The notes below the pieces were generated by a model. That model ran no database searches. It saw nothing but the letters and a program-made list of their open reading frames with translations, and was not told the DNA's origin. From positions 124,001 through 188,000 of the forward strand of contig JASANE010029459.1 of NCBI GenBank assembly GCA_030248225.1: 64,000 bases of DNA, read 5' to 3'. How positions within the stretch are numbered: position 1 is the first letter of the stretch; every line of letters begins with the position of its first letter. Positions 50,039 to 60,173 of the stretch are shown here, one piece after another. The stretch is from Trileptium ribeirensis. Its lineage: Eukaryota > Nematoda > Enoplea > Enoplida > Thoracostomopsidae. The position numbers were made by a program, and so were the translations under genes.

Positions 50039-50206
50039 CTAGCTTCGAAAATCAACTCTCAGTCCTCTGTTAGTTAAGCCATCCAAATACTTCCTGTACG
50101 CGACAAATTGCAGAACATCACCTAACTCAACACGCTGCCTTTCAGAACGTTGCAGACATAATATTACAACTATCATTAGATACCATATTTTTTGCATTTT
50201 AAGCAT
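50039..50206 (-). other. Short ORF with signal peptide (55 aa), candidate first exon
   Basis: ATG start at 50,206. The N-terminus MLKMQKIWYLMIVVILCLQ is a typical signal peptide, followed by SERQRVELGDVLQFVAYRKY and a stop at 50,039. A possible donor (TTAG|GTGATG) occurs after residue 28. It may be an independent small secreted peptide or the first exon of a minus-strand gene such as the transmembrane exon at 48.4-48.8 kb. Confidence 0.35.
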
Positions 50207-50489
50207 TATTGCTAAAAAAACAGCGGCATAATACCTGGAATAAATACCTTGAATAATAATTATGCATGAGTAAACTTAAGCAGCGTCCTTACCATCTTCT
50301 TTTGACAAAAGCGATTGCCATTCAGTTGTTCACTGCACACAAATTTCATTTTTGAGATAAAGCGCATAAATTAGTCCGTTTCATATTCCAACCGGCCACC
50401 GGCTACCGGCTGTTAATGGCTGCAAATCTATCGGTCGGCGGTTAACGGCTGTCCGCCTGCCATAAAAAATTTTCTGCCATTCATAGTAG

Positions 50490-50755
50490 CAAAAGCGGTT
50501 GGTCAGCAGTAATGGGCCGCCGGCCGTTGGTCAGCGAATGCCGTTGGTCAGCAGTAATGGGCCGCCGGCCGTTGGTCAGCGAAAGCCGTTGGTCAGCAGT
50601 AATGGGCCGCCGGCCGTTGGTCAGCGAAAGCCGTTGGTCAGCAGTAATGGGCCGCCGGCCATTGGTCAGCGAAAGCCGTTGGTCAGCAGTAATGGGCCGC
50701 CGGCCGTTGGTCAGCGAAAGCCGTTGGTCAGCAGTAATGGGCCGCCGGCCGTGGT
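50490..50755. repeat. 45-bp GC-rich minisatellite (about 6 copies)
   Basis: The unit is ggccgccggccgttggtcag followed by cgaaagccgttggtcagcag and taatg, 45 bp, nearly identical between copies. A degenerate run of ccggcta/cggctg words precedes it (50,390-50,460). ORFs run through it on both strands because 45 is divisible by three. Confidence 0.93.
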
Positions 50756-51300
50756 CTATACGTTTACTGCTACGGAGCAGCTGAATTGAAACAGAATACC
50801 AAAACTTTTTTATGTTTATGTAATAACCTATAACCAACATGAAAGGATTTTGTATCATATAGTGACATCTCGTCATATTTAGACATATACATGCCTTACA
50901 ATATGCATGCTCACAGGGTGGGGTGCACCCCAGATGGCCCGTTAAGTCCCTGCCTGACAGCTCAACCGAGCTCCCCCGAAGGCGACCGAGGCGCCGAACG
51001 CAGAGGTGTTTTTTCCGCGTCGAATACCTGATCTCTGAGCACTTGGCAGCTCCGTTGGGCACCCGGCTGCTCCTCCTAGGCACCCGGCTAACCCCTACCC
51101 TCGGATACGTGGCACGCCTAGGATCTCGCACCTTGAGCATGTGTGTATAACATATATGTTTTTTGTTAAACTAGTATATGCGTCAATGTTTAATGGTAGC
51201 CCTCCAGGCCTAGCACTTAATATAGCACAATCTCGCTGTAGTCTGCCGAGGCGTAAAACTCGGCACTTTAGCCGTTTCATTGTACGTCGCGCAAACCTTC
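50756..51300. other. GC-rich island, unassigned
   Basis: 50,915-51,140 is GC-rich with CG dinucleotides and repeated ctaggcacccggct words. ORFs are open on both strands (part of 50,481-51,140 minus and 50,923-51,150 plus), but none shows a recognisable domain. Either a diverged repeat or an exon. Confidence 0.3.
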
Positions 51301-54052
51301 ATATGTATGCAAATCAATTTTTGAACAAATGCTGAAGAAGCATTTCAGAATATTCAATTGTATCGTAGAAATAGAAGCTTCTTGGCAACAAGCTGTTTAT
51401 CTGTTGTAACCCAGCCGTTGACTGACGGCCGGCCGTTTGATTTGAAGACCTACTGGTTTTACGCAGACTATAATTTTTGCTCGATCAGATATGAAAAATA
51501 TCGATCAAATCTGTTAGCTATTATGCGTTTGTTATACGGACTCCAAATTTTAGCTTGACAGTACATGTCAGCGTGTTGAACACAATGTAAACACCACCTT
51601 TGTGCAATGATAGAGACACCATTTCAGTATTGACAATATATTTATACTGACACTATAATACTCTTCTTCATTCACTCCTTAAAACCTGACGCTACAGCAC
51701 ATCGGCAGACATATAAAACACCTTTAAAACTCTTCAAATCTTTAAAACCCCTAAAACTTAAAAAAACTGTTTTAAAACTGTAAAACACTTATTACGCATA
51801 AAAACTAAAAACACAGTCGGTTGTCATCTAATGACTATATTCTAAATAGGATTTTTTTACATTTATTTCCAAACAGTATCCAACTGAGCGGAAGTTATTA
51901 ACAGCAGAACCCCGATCCAAAACCACAAAATTGAGTGATGCAGTAAAAGTAGAAATATAGCAAACTCTAGGACAAGTTTCAACAGACTACTACTAAACTT
52001 ACACGATCAATGCAATGCCATCGGGACTTAACCGGGACATTGTTTCAGTTTCGTCATAGCAACAGTCTTTGCCGCAACATCGGTCATTTCCGCACCTGTA
52101 AATGTAAAAAAAAATTTTTTATCATAATCATAATAAGTTTTTGGGCAATATTTGAAAGCGCCTTATAGCTAATACACAGTGAAATTTTGGCAAATATTTA
52201 TATAGCCATAAAATTGTTTGACATATTTTGTTCCATACTAAAATGCTATTTAAATAAGCCAGTCTGATAAAAATTTCTGGATGAATAAACCATTTGAATA
52301 TCGGTATTCGTGATCAGGGCTTTTTGATAGACGCCAAATACATTGCATCGTTTGCATTGTTTAACAAGTTCAAGGTGTGCCCAGTGATGATTTTCATAGC
52401 ATACGAATCTAACGTGGCTCGTTTATGAATTGACTGATCAAAGATTCATCGCTTTTTAAACCGATTCGTGTCAGTACGACTAAAATCATTTAGTCCCACA
52501 GTTCTTTAATTTCTTCTACCTTGTATCCTATATAAAACGCAACATAATCGGCAACATTTTACATTGAGATCTCACCACTGGGAACGACATCATTTTTTGT
52601 TATTTTACCACCAAAATCATCAAGTTACATGCATAAATGGTTTCTTAAATGGTTTCTTGAATCTTAAATCTTAGAGAGAATACTTTTGTCACCGACAAAA
52701 CACTTCGGCTACTCATATTTTTTGTATAAAAATCAGAGATAAGAGACTTCCAAAGCACAAAGGTTCTTGCTGATGCAAAAGGCGTATAATTTGCCGGGCA
52801 GTATTTGATGCGCTACAGGACGCTACGGGATGCACATACTAGCTACGGTCGCCACAAGATCACCGGACACCCAGTAGCATTCCAGATGAAACTCACATTT
52901 TTTGATTTTAAATATCACTTACTCGAAATATAGCGTTATAGTTGAGGAATTGAAAGCGCTTGTAATATTGTCAACGAATTCGTTTTCATGAGCAGTGTAT
53001 GAGCAAACGTTTTCGTGTGACTAAAAATATGACATAATACCCATTAGTATTACCCAATGTTTTCAAAATATTCGATCACAACTTGAAAATCTATATATAA
53101 TTTTTCAAAATAACGAAAAACTAAAATAATTTAGGTATACATATGCGGGTTTTATTAACGCAGTTGCGTAGAACTAAGGCTCTCGTCTGCTAAAATATTT
53201 GTGCTCTGCAATAATAGACAACGGTCATATGCAACAACCGCATGGCCCTACAATTGTACCTAACATATTCTTACGACTTTTAGATGAGAAGAAATGATAA
53301 AAGTAATAGCGTGAAGCGTTTCGTATAAGATGGACACTAGACGTAACTGAAACAAGGTAAATGGACAAAGGAACCCCTGGAACATTCATCGCGAAGCAGA
53401 TATACGCTCAATACTTCCGGATACTCAAGCCTATGACAGCTATCAGGGTCAGATGCTCCTGAGCACCTAAGTTGCGCAGATTAGTCCTCAATAAGCACTG
53501 GTGCTGCAGAAACATCACTTTAATTTTAAGTCTTAATATTGTTGGTAAGCAATAAAAACCGTTAAAGATGAAGGAAATTTATGCAATAATATCCAATAGT
53601 TCCTTTGAAATGGCTGAACTCAAAACGGACAGCCTCAATGATATTATGCGGACTCGATAGACTAACATCACACAGACTTTGTGTGAATATTTAAACTGAA
53701 CATTGTTAAATATTAGTCCCAGCCACAAAGCGCATAAATAAAGACGGCATCGGCTACCAATTTTAAGTGTAAATCTATATTGTGACCGCAGATTTGGCCG
53801 ACCTGCAGGTGTTTCTCAAAACAGTTGCCAAAATGCAATAAAATAAACTGTGCAACGTTTGTTACAGTGACAACGTCGTAGGCATTAGAATAATAGTTAA
53901 TAAACGTTATTTTACAGTTTCACGAGGCACGAAATGTATTAGGTTACCGAAAGTATTTCGAGCGTAACATGCTAGAAATTCAAATTTGGGCAGTTAAAAC
54001 TTTGTATTATGATAAGATTTCATTCAATCTTTATAGGTTTCATCTTTTAGAT
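51301..54052. other. Long AT-rich stretch without recognisable genes
   Basis: About 51,715-51,830 is a simple degenerate repeat of tttaaaac words. I see no domain, RNA gene or element boundary in the rest. Confidence 0.5.
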
Positions 54053-54322
54053 TCTCGTATGGAGTATATTTAATTGCCCAGGCACAATTTTTAAAAGTCT
54101 CGACATATTATTGAAGTGTAAAAGAGCTAAGTAAGCGCTGTTTTTACTGCAAAGCCCGAGTCGCGTGATATATTAATCGGCTGACACTCTCGTATGGAGT
54201 ATATTTAATTGCCCAGGCACAATTTTTAAAAGTCTCGACATATTATTGAAGTGTAAAAGAGCTAAGTAAGCGCTGTTTTTACTGCAAAGCCCGAGTCGCG
54301 TGATATATTAATCGGCTGACAC
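54053..54322. repeat. Perfect 135-bp tandem duplication
   Basis: 54,053-54,187 and 54,188-54,322 appear identical (both begin tctcgtatggagtatattta and end cggctgacac). It is either a very recent duplication or an assembly stutter. Confidence 0.95.
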
Positions 54323-54611
54323 TCAAAATCCAGTCTTTCGCTCAACTCAGAAAATTAGTAAGTTTTAGCTTGAGCGTTACGCATAACGATAAACACGAAA
54401 TATTTGCGACACGAGTATAATCGCTTGATTAGCAAGATCGTTAAATGTAATTGAAAATTGCATTTTTTCTGAGCCATGAAACGACTTTCTTTGTCAAGCC
54501 AAAGCCTGACTTATCACTTTCAACAGTGTAATATGGTCGTTATGTAAATTCTTATTATTTCTGTTGCTCGAATTTAGAGCGACTGTACAATTGCAGCTAA
54601 TGATTTGTATC

Positions 54612-55145
54612 TTATAGCGTAAACGCGGCATAACAATATGCAAATAAGAAAAAATGCTTGACGAAATCTTGGTTTTGATTTTTATTTACACTTACAACAG
54701 ACTGGTTATTGTCATCATTGTGGTTAATATTATGGGGGCGCACATAGTAATAAGGTCGCGATCGTCCAGCCAGATAGCCAATAGCTGCTCCGACTGCGAC
54801 GTGGCTGTACCCTGAAGATTTCGGATATTGGTTCGGTTGATAAGATCGAACCGAAGTCACAGTTTTAGTGCGCCTCCGGAGAAACGAAAAGCCCTTCGGA
54901 TTTAGCCGAGGACCAGGTCGGTTTGAGTTAGGTCTTGCCCCTGATGATCGACTACTGCTACGACTCCGGCCACCACCAGAATTTCTACCCGACGACGCAC
55001 GACTGCTGGCCCGCCCAGCACCGCGGCCCCCTCCACCACCACCGCGGCCACCTTTGGCTTCGGATACGGAATCCAGCCACAGGACGGACACTGCCATGAT
55101 TAGAACGATCAACGTAAAAGCGCGATGATAAGATAAAAATAGCAT
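54612..55145 (-). CDS. Secreted Gly/Arg-rich protein with Gly/Ala hydrophobic segment, Shadoo-like layout (177 aa)
   Basis: ATG start, TAA stop, single exon. Residues 1-30 form a clear signal peptide (hydrophobic 9-24, Ala30 before cleavage). The mature protein begins KGGRGGGGGGRGAGR and continues as an Arg/Ser/Gly-rich basic region to about residue 80. Residues 113-127 (YSHVAVGAAIGYLAG) are a short hydrophobic Gly/Ala stretch, followed by RSRPYYY. There is one N-glycosylation sequon (Asn147-Gln-Ser). The C-terminus (161-177) is hydrophobic and may be a GPI signal. Every part has a counterpart in the 33-kb protein. The order (signal, KGGRGG repeats, hydrophobic Ala/Gly segment, one sequon, C-terminal signal) is that of vertebrate Shadoo. 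Homology is not proven. Probable location is the cell surface or extracellular; the function is unknown. Antisense ORF 54,868-55,128 is a shadow. Confidence 0.75.
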   Translation of the reverse strand: MLFLSYHRAFTLIVLIMAVSVLWLDSVSEAKGGRGGGGGGRGAGRASSRASSGRNSGGGRSRSSSRSSGARPNSNRPGPRLNPKGFSFLRRRTKTVTSVRSYQPNQYPKSSGYSHVAVGAAIGYLAGRSRPYYYVRPHNINHNDDNNQSVVSVNKNQNQDFVKHFFLFAYCYAAFTL

Positions 55146-55299
55146 ATTTCCCTGTAATTCATCTGTAAAACTGTATTAAACGATTTTCTTTGTTTTAAGG
55201 TAAATGTAGCTTTGAGAACAACCCTGTCCATGAACACAGTACATCAATTAACCGCGACCTTGTTGTTACTTTGGGTGTACTGAGGAAGAGCAGACATTG

Positions 55300-55600
55300 G
55301 TACTATTATAATATAGGTATCCATAGTGCCATGGAGTGTTACACCCATAGGAGAAAGCCATATTTACCCCTCCCTGAGGCTTCATAACTACAACCCTCAA
55401 ACCCGTCACCGCCAAAATGTGAAAATATTGGAGTAAATTAATTTGTGGAAAATTGGCCAAAATTGGGGAAAAACAGAGCAAAAAGTGGAAAATTTTAGAA
55501 AAAAATAGGCAACATATTTTCAAAACCGCAAAAGTTTTGAGTTTCTAAAAATATGACCCAACCTCCCGTCCGTGGTCCTTCCCCACACCCTAGGGACCAC
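55300..55600. repeat. Dispersed repeat family, copy 2
   Basis: It has atatttacccctccctgagg (compare atatttacccccctgaagg in copy 3), a tail of ggaaaattggccaaaattgg words, then a GC-rich end (aacctcccgtccgtggtcct). Same order of parts as the 56.5 kb copy. Confidence 0.6.
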
Positions 55601-55780
55601 CTACACTTGAATCGATGCAGATTGAGCACTTTATGTATTATACTTTAGACCTAGGCAAATGCAACATTCATGTCATGCGAGTTAATGCAAACGCAAAACT
55701 TGTAGCGCCTAAATATCAATAATTTTCGTCAAACTGCAGCAGTAATAGAACATGGTGTCCCATAACATTAGTTGATGTGT

Positions 55781-56400
55781 CGCACGGATTGGGTCAATAA
55801 AGCCAGTTTTGGGTCTTTAAGGTTATATTCCCCAGCTCGAAAATGGCCAGTCTTAAACATACCGCGATAATTTTGATATCAGTTGACGCAGCTCGTCGAG
55901 TGATTCAGAAAATATCCGTTAGGCCAGTTTTTAATTTTTTTCGATTTTTTGTACTCCCAGTTTAGTATCAACCAATATGTTCTAAAAAATTTCTCATAAA
56001 TGTTTAAATTTACAAACTATTCAAACCGAATAGATGAATTGAGTCGAATGGTGGTAAAATCAGCTAGATCTTAAAAAGTTATTTCCATTTATGGAAAATC
56101 CTTAGCCTAACCCTTAGCCAAACAACAAATCATTAATGGTTCCAATATAAAATTTTGTCTAAAAAAATTTATACATTTATCAGATTTTTTTTCAAATATA
56201 TATTTTGGGTACCAAGCGGAATCATTGGTAACCCAAAAAATCGAAATAAAATTAAAAAGTGGATATTTTCTGAACCGGCACTTCGAGCTGAGTCGGTTGG
56301 CACCGAAATTATCGCTGTATCTTCAAAACTGACCATTTTCGGGTCGGGGTGTGTAACCGAAGAGACCCGCCTGTTTCACATGGCTGTACGGAACAAACGG
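55781..56400. mobile_element. Fold-back element with about 230-bp inverted arms
   Basis: 55,781-56,010 pairs with the reverse complement of 56,160-56,400. Best-matched parts are ctcgaaaatggccagt / actgaccattttcggg, gcgataatttt / gaaattatcgc and cagaaaatatcc / ggatattttctg. No transposase ORF or clear target-site duplication was found. The ORF 56,155-56,403 lies within the right arm and is not credible as a gene. Confidence 0.7.
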
Positions 56401-56419
56401 TAAATACATAATAAACTCT

Positions 56420-56505
56420 GAGAATCGAACTGACAACTGTCACAGGATACAAAAGGTACCGTGTGCACCGCAGACGAATCACCCAACATAATCCTAGTAT
56501 CGTTA
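56420..56505 (-). promoter_or_regulatory. tRNA-like remnant (B-box-like)
   Basis: On the minus strand AGTTCGATTCTC (56,420-56,431) resembles a B box. The matching upstream A box is degenerate. Possibly part of a SINE head; weak. Confidence 0.25.
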
Positions 56506-56529
56506 TGAAATTTACATATCACAGGCATA

Positions 56530-56800
56530 GCTGTCGATAGGAGGCTGGGAATTACTTCCTAAGGGTCGGACCACCCCCCGGCCCAAGCGATATTTACCCC
56601 CCTGAAGGCTCCGCAAACCCCTGCTCAACCGCTCCCCCATCGCCACGCTAAGCTTTTTTGCAAAAGATGAGTTAAAATTTGCAAAAATTAGGTAAAATTG
56701 ACACAAATTAGGTAAAATTGCCGCAAATGTCGGCGTAGGCAGGGATCTAACCCCTAGCCTCCATGTGAGAACCTGTCGTCACGACGACCCCCACCCCCCT
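56530..56800 (-). repeat. Dispersed repeat family, copy 3 (SINE-like)
   Basis: A GC-rich block (cctaagggtcggaccacc, atatttacccccctgaaggc) is followed by aaaattaggtaaaattg words, then agggatctaacccctagcct. Reading on the minus strand, GGTTAGATCCC (56,742-56,752) is one base from a Pol III B box. A convincing A box is not seen. Confidence 0.55.
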
Positions 56801-57057
56801 CCGATCGTCAGTCTACCCCACCTACGCTCACGGGCCTTCTACACCTATCTAGGGTATCCCAGGTGCGTTGGTGGCATTTCTATCGCCAAGTTGCTGAATT
56901 CTGAGTGTTGAATATGTAATTCAAAGAGGCGTACACAGTTATACTGAGCATTAAATTGCAAACTGAGCCACTGAATATCAGATATGTTGCTTGAATGGTA
57001 TAGAAGATATACTTGATTGTTGTCCTCGCAATTTACAAATACATAGAGGATAAATTA

Positions 57058-57345
57058 CTCCGTAAAATGAGACCAAAAACACACATACAGCTCAAGTGTT
57101 TGCATAGATATTAAGATTTTCAAGTATCTTAGGTCTCATGGGCCAATTGAAAAACCCGTTTCGACCCAACGCTGCTGGCTAATTAATGACAATATCAGAA
57201 CACATCTGCACCTACATATTGAATGCATTGCTCTACCAAATGAGACTAACAATAGTGCTCAAGTGGTTGCGGAGATATTGCCATTTTCTTGTATTTTGGT
57301 TCTAATGGGCCTATTTAAGAACTGGTTTTGATTCGAATCCGACAT
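57058..57345. repeat. Diverged tandem duplication (about 170-bp period)
   Basis: 57,058-57,175 and 57,228-57,345 share aaatgagac, gctcaagtg.ttgc, agatatt and tctcatgggcc / tctaatgggcc at matching spacing. A fainter third unit may start near 57,400. Confidence 0.5.
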
Positions 57346-57449
57346 TATAAGAGTATCGCATAGCAACGCATTATATAAAGTCTTATAGACAGTTATCTAC
57401 TCTATAAAAACCCAATTTAACTCAAATATCTACACCGGTTGTCGAGATG

Positions 57450-57982
57450 CAATAAGTAACGTGATTTTTGGCTCCTTCAGGAGCCGACCTCAACCTTTTG
57501 ATCCGTTTTTTTTGAGAAAGGGGGGGACGTTGCAATGGGGTTCCGCGCATAACTAAAAGTCACAAGTTGTGAAACGGAAAACGATAACGACAGGAAATAT
57601 ATACTCACCCTTACCCTTTTTGTTACAAAATTTCAAAGTCTTAATCATCCGCCTAGTATTAAAATCCTTGGTTTTGGGAAGGCATAGCCGTTTTTAAAGA
57701 CACTAGTGCGTACTTAAACAGCGGCTGTGTTGTAGACTTCAGTCCAAAATATTTGCTGTACCACTATCCTTTAGTATGAGTTTTTGACATCGTTTATCAA
57801 AAATTGTCATATAAAATCAGTTATCGCAAAAAATATTAGCGCATTTAGGCAAAGCATTTGTCAAAATGGAGCCTTTATAGGGAATTTGGTTGAATCGTCA
57901 ATCATTTTAATGCAAAACGCGAACTGCGTAATCATACAGTCCAAGGATATATGATCGACCAAACATAATACGCAAATTGGCT
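57450..57982. other. No recognisable feature
   Basis: Nothing supportable between the diverged repeat and the Merlin element. Confidence 0.5.
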
Positions 57983-57990
57983 ACAGTGTC

Positions 57991-58302
57991 GGCATAAGTC
58001 TAATATCGGGGCCCAAGAAATGAAAAAAATTTTTTGCTCCGATTTGCCTAAAATTTTGCATACGGGGGTTTTCCAGTATGGGGAATTCATTTTTGACACT
58101 TTTAGCGAAAAAAAATTTTTTGACCAAAAAAATTTTTTTTGACCCAAAAAATTTTGAAAAAAATTTTTTTTGCCGAAATTCACCCAAAACCATTTTTTGA
58201 TGCCAACAGAAAAATCAACATATTCAACTTACTTTTTGGATTTGATGCAGTGCAGCTTGGTGAGCGCAACTAAGCAGCATCTCTTAAATTTCGTCGAGAG
58301 TC
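57991..58302 (+). repeat. Left terminal inverted repeat of the Merlin-type element
   Basis: 312 bp containing runs of aaaatttttttt and the phrase catacgggggttttccagta. Pairs with 58,843-59,154. Confidence 0.93.
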
Positions 58303-58453
58303 TTTATTTTTTCTCACGCTTGCTATCTGGCTTTGTAATTGTTGCCTCGTCTTCTCACATTTCGTTTACTTTTTCTCACGCTAGCTAATTTTGTAACACT
58401 TTCATCGTTTACCGCCTGCTTAGTTTTTGTTTGCATCCGAATGCTTTTTGGAA

Positions 58454-58723
58454 ATGGATGTTTTTGAGATAACAGAACAGCTAAGGGACGAACGAGCTGC
58501 CGTTGCATTTTTGCAGCGGCATAACATCATACACACTCAAGTAGAGTGTCCGGTTTGTGCACGTGAAATGACCATGACACGGGATGCCTGTGTGGCTGGT
58601 TTCAAGTGGCGTTGCCCCCAAAAGCATGCCAAGCAAAGTATTTGCTTATATACTACATATTGCAGAGAGGAATCCCTGCAATTAGCTAAGACAGCCAGCA
58701 ACGCAGCGCCCAGTGGGTGGTAG
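58454..58723 (+). pseudogene. Truncated Merlin/ISXO2-like transposase (N-terminal zinc ribbon only)
   Basis: From the ATG at 58,454 (an upstream in-frame ATG is at 58,427) the ORF gives 89 residues. Residues 14-24 (RAAVAFLQRHN) are the helical lead-in typical of this family. Cys32-x2-Cys35 and Cys54-x3-His58 form the zinc ribbon, with GFKWRCPQ just before the last pair. Family members continue with a DDE/DDN catalytic domain of roughly 150-200 residues, which is missing. The sequence diverges after residue 62 and stops at 89. The break coincides with a repeated palindromic word (gccaagcaaag.atttgctt at about 58,627 and 58,749), a plausible deletion or rearrangement scar. It cannot be catalytic but could still bind the element ends. 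Confidence 0.7.
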
Positions 58724-58842
58724 GACGGGGTATGGGGCGGAAACTCCGCCAAGCAAAGATTTGCTTGACTGTCCCAAGCCAGCAAAAGGAGGAGGGACGC
58801 CCGAATTCCAGCTCTATGTTCGCAAAGTGTATTATGAAGAAG

Positions 58843-59154
58843 GACTCTCGACGAAATTTAAGAGATGCTGCTTAGTTGCGCTCACCAAGCTGCACTGCAT
58901 CAAATCCAAAAAGTAAGTTGAATATGTTGATTTTTCTGTTGGCATCAAAAAATGGTTTTGGGTGAATTTCGGCAAAAAAAATTTTTTTCAAAATTTTTTG
59001 GGTCAAAAAAAATTTTTTTGGTCAAAAAATTTTTTTTCGCTAAAAGTGTCAAAAATGAATTCCCCATACTGGAAAACCCCCGTATGCAAAATTTTAGGCA
59101 AATCGGAGCAAAAAATTTTTTTCATTTCTTGGGCCCCGATATTAGACTTATGCC
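58843..59154 (-). repeat. Right terminal inverted repeat of the Merlin-type element
   Basis: Reverse complement of 57,991-58,302. The boundary with the interior is gactctcgacga at 58,843. Confidence 0.93.
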
Positions 59155-59219
59155 ACAGTGTCTTTACACCATAGCGGAGTATATTGTAATTTAAATGTAC
59201 AATTTGTGTTTTCAATTTT

Positions 59220-59470
59220 CTGTAAATAAAAAAACTTATCCACTTAATTTGCCTAAAAAGTAGAAAATATTTATATCAAAATTTGTCCGAAAAATCGTCA
59301 ATTATTTTCTATCATAATTTCCTCAAAAATTCGAAAATTAGTTCTGTCACAATTTCCCTGAAGAGTTGAAAATTGTTTCTATCAGAATTTGTCCGAAAAA
59401 TCGACAATTATTTTCTATCATAATTTCCTCAAAAATTCGAAAATTTTCTATCACAGTTTTAATTTAAAAT
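59220..59470. repeat. AT-rich minisatellite (about 106-bp period with about 45-bp sub-units)
   Basis: atttgtccgaaaaatcg.caa plus ttattttctatcataatttc occurs at 59,281 and 59,387, with weaker units between (aatttccctgaagagttgaa). Confidence 0.75.
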
Positions 59471-60173
59471 TTTCAATTACAAGATACTGAAAAAAAAAGA
59501 AAACTTTTTGTAACACGATCCATCAAGTCATATAATACTTGTATAAGCATTATATATGTACATATATATGTAAATTTATGTGCCGTTGGACGAATCATTT
59601 GAGATGTATGTATCATGTTCTTCGGAGGACTAAGCAGACATTTTCGCTGTTTTATGCTAAAAGTTATGCACAAAATTTCAAAAAATCAACGCTGGCTTTC
59701 TCAATTCGCCATAGCTACTGTTGTAAGTCTTGCATCATTGTGCTTTACGAAATCAACGAAATCGCTTGTACTGGCGGCGCGGAGCCGTATAGTCTAGCTC
59801 TGCTTATCAAGTTAAGTTAGCAGTTCTAAAACATTTTCATGTACTAAAGCGTGTATTTATTACAAATCAGAAAAATAACTTTTCGCTAGGCACGGTTTGC
59901 TTATAGAGCCGCGGATTAGCTATATGTAGTCACATCCAGTGTCGTGCTCCGAATCGAGCTTTCTTCAAAAATCCTAAATAACCGATATTTTGAGTATTTA
60001 TGAGATTTCAAGGACAAGCCATAACCATAAAAATCCAACTTTCCAGACGGCTTGGCTCAATTCATACTGCTCTCGTTTAACATGAAAACTAATAAATTCA
60101 CTTATTATTCACATTATTCACTATGTAAAGCAACAGAGTAGACACCAACTTTTACAAATAATTAATGCATGCC
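59471..60173. other. No convincing gene
   Basis: A 60-residue ATG ORF at 59,615-59,797 has a hydrophobic stretch (FAIATVVSLASLCF) but no domain or splice support. Left unassigned. Confidence 0.35.

Larger units (their letters stand above)
57983..59162. mobile_element. Merlin-type DNA transposon derivative (1,164 bp, 312-bp TIRs, 8-bp TSD)
   Basis: The target-site duplication ACAGTGTC is at 57,983-57,990 and 59,155-59,162. Between them the element runs 57,991-59,154. Its ends are inverted repeats of equal length, 57,991-58,302 and 58,843-59,154, apparently almost identical and starting GGCATAAGTC. The 540-bp interior encodes only the N-terminal zinc ribbon of an IS1595/ISXO2-like (Merlin) transposase. 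Terminal GG and an 8-bp TSD fit the Merlin superfamily. The near-identical arms and perfect TSD suggest recent movement, presumably using a full transposase elsewhere. Confidence 0.88.

Noticed and set aside
50481..51140. 219-residue minus ORF
   Set aside because: Its C-terminal part is the 45-bp minisatellite and the rest has no recognisable domain. Parallel plus ORFs exist.
54868..55128. Arg/Pro-rich plus ORF antisense to the 54.6-kb gene
   Set aside because: Shadow of the Gly/Arg/Ser-rich coding strand.
57932..58193. Phe/Lys-rich ORFs mirrored at 58,952-59,194
   Set aside because: They are readings of the two inverted repeats of the Merlin-type element (runs of aaaattttttt).
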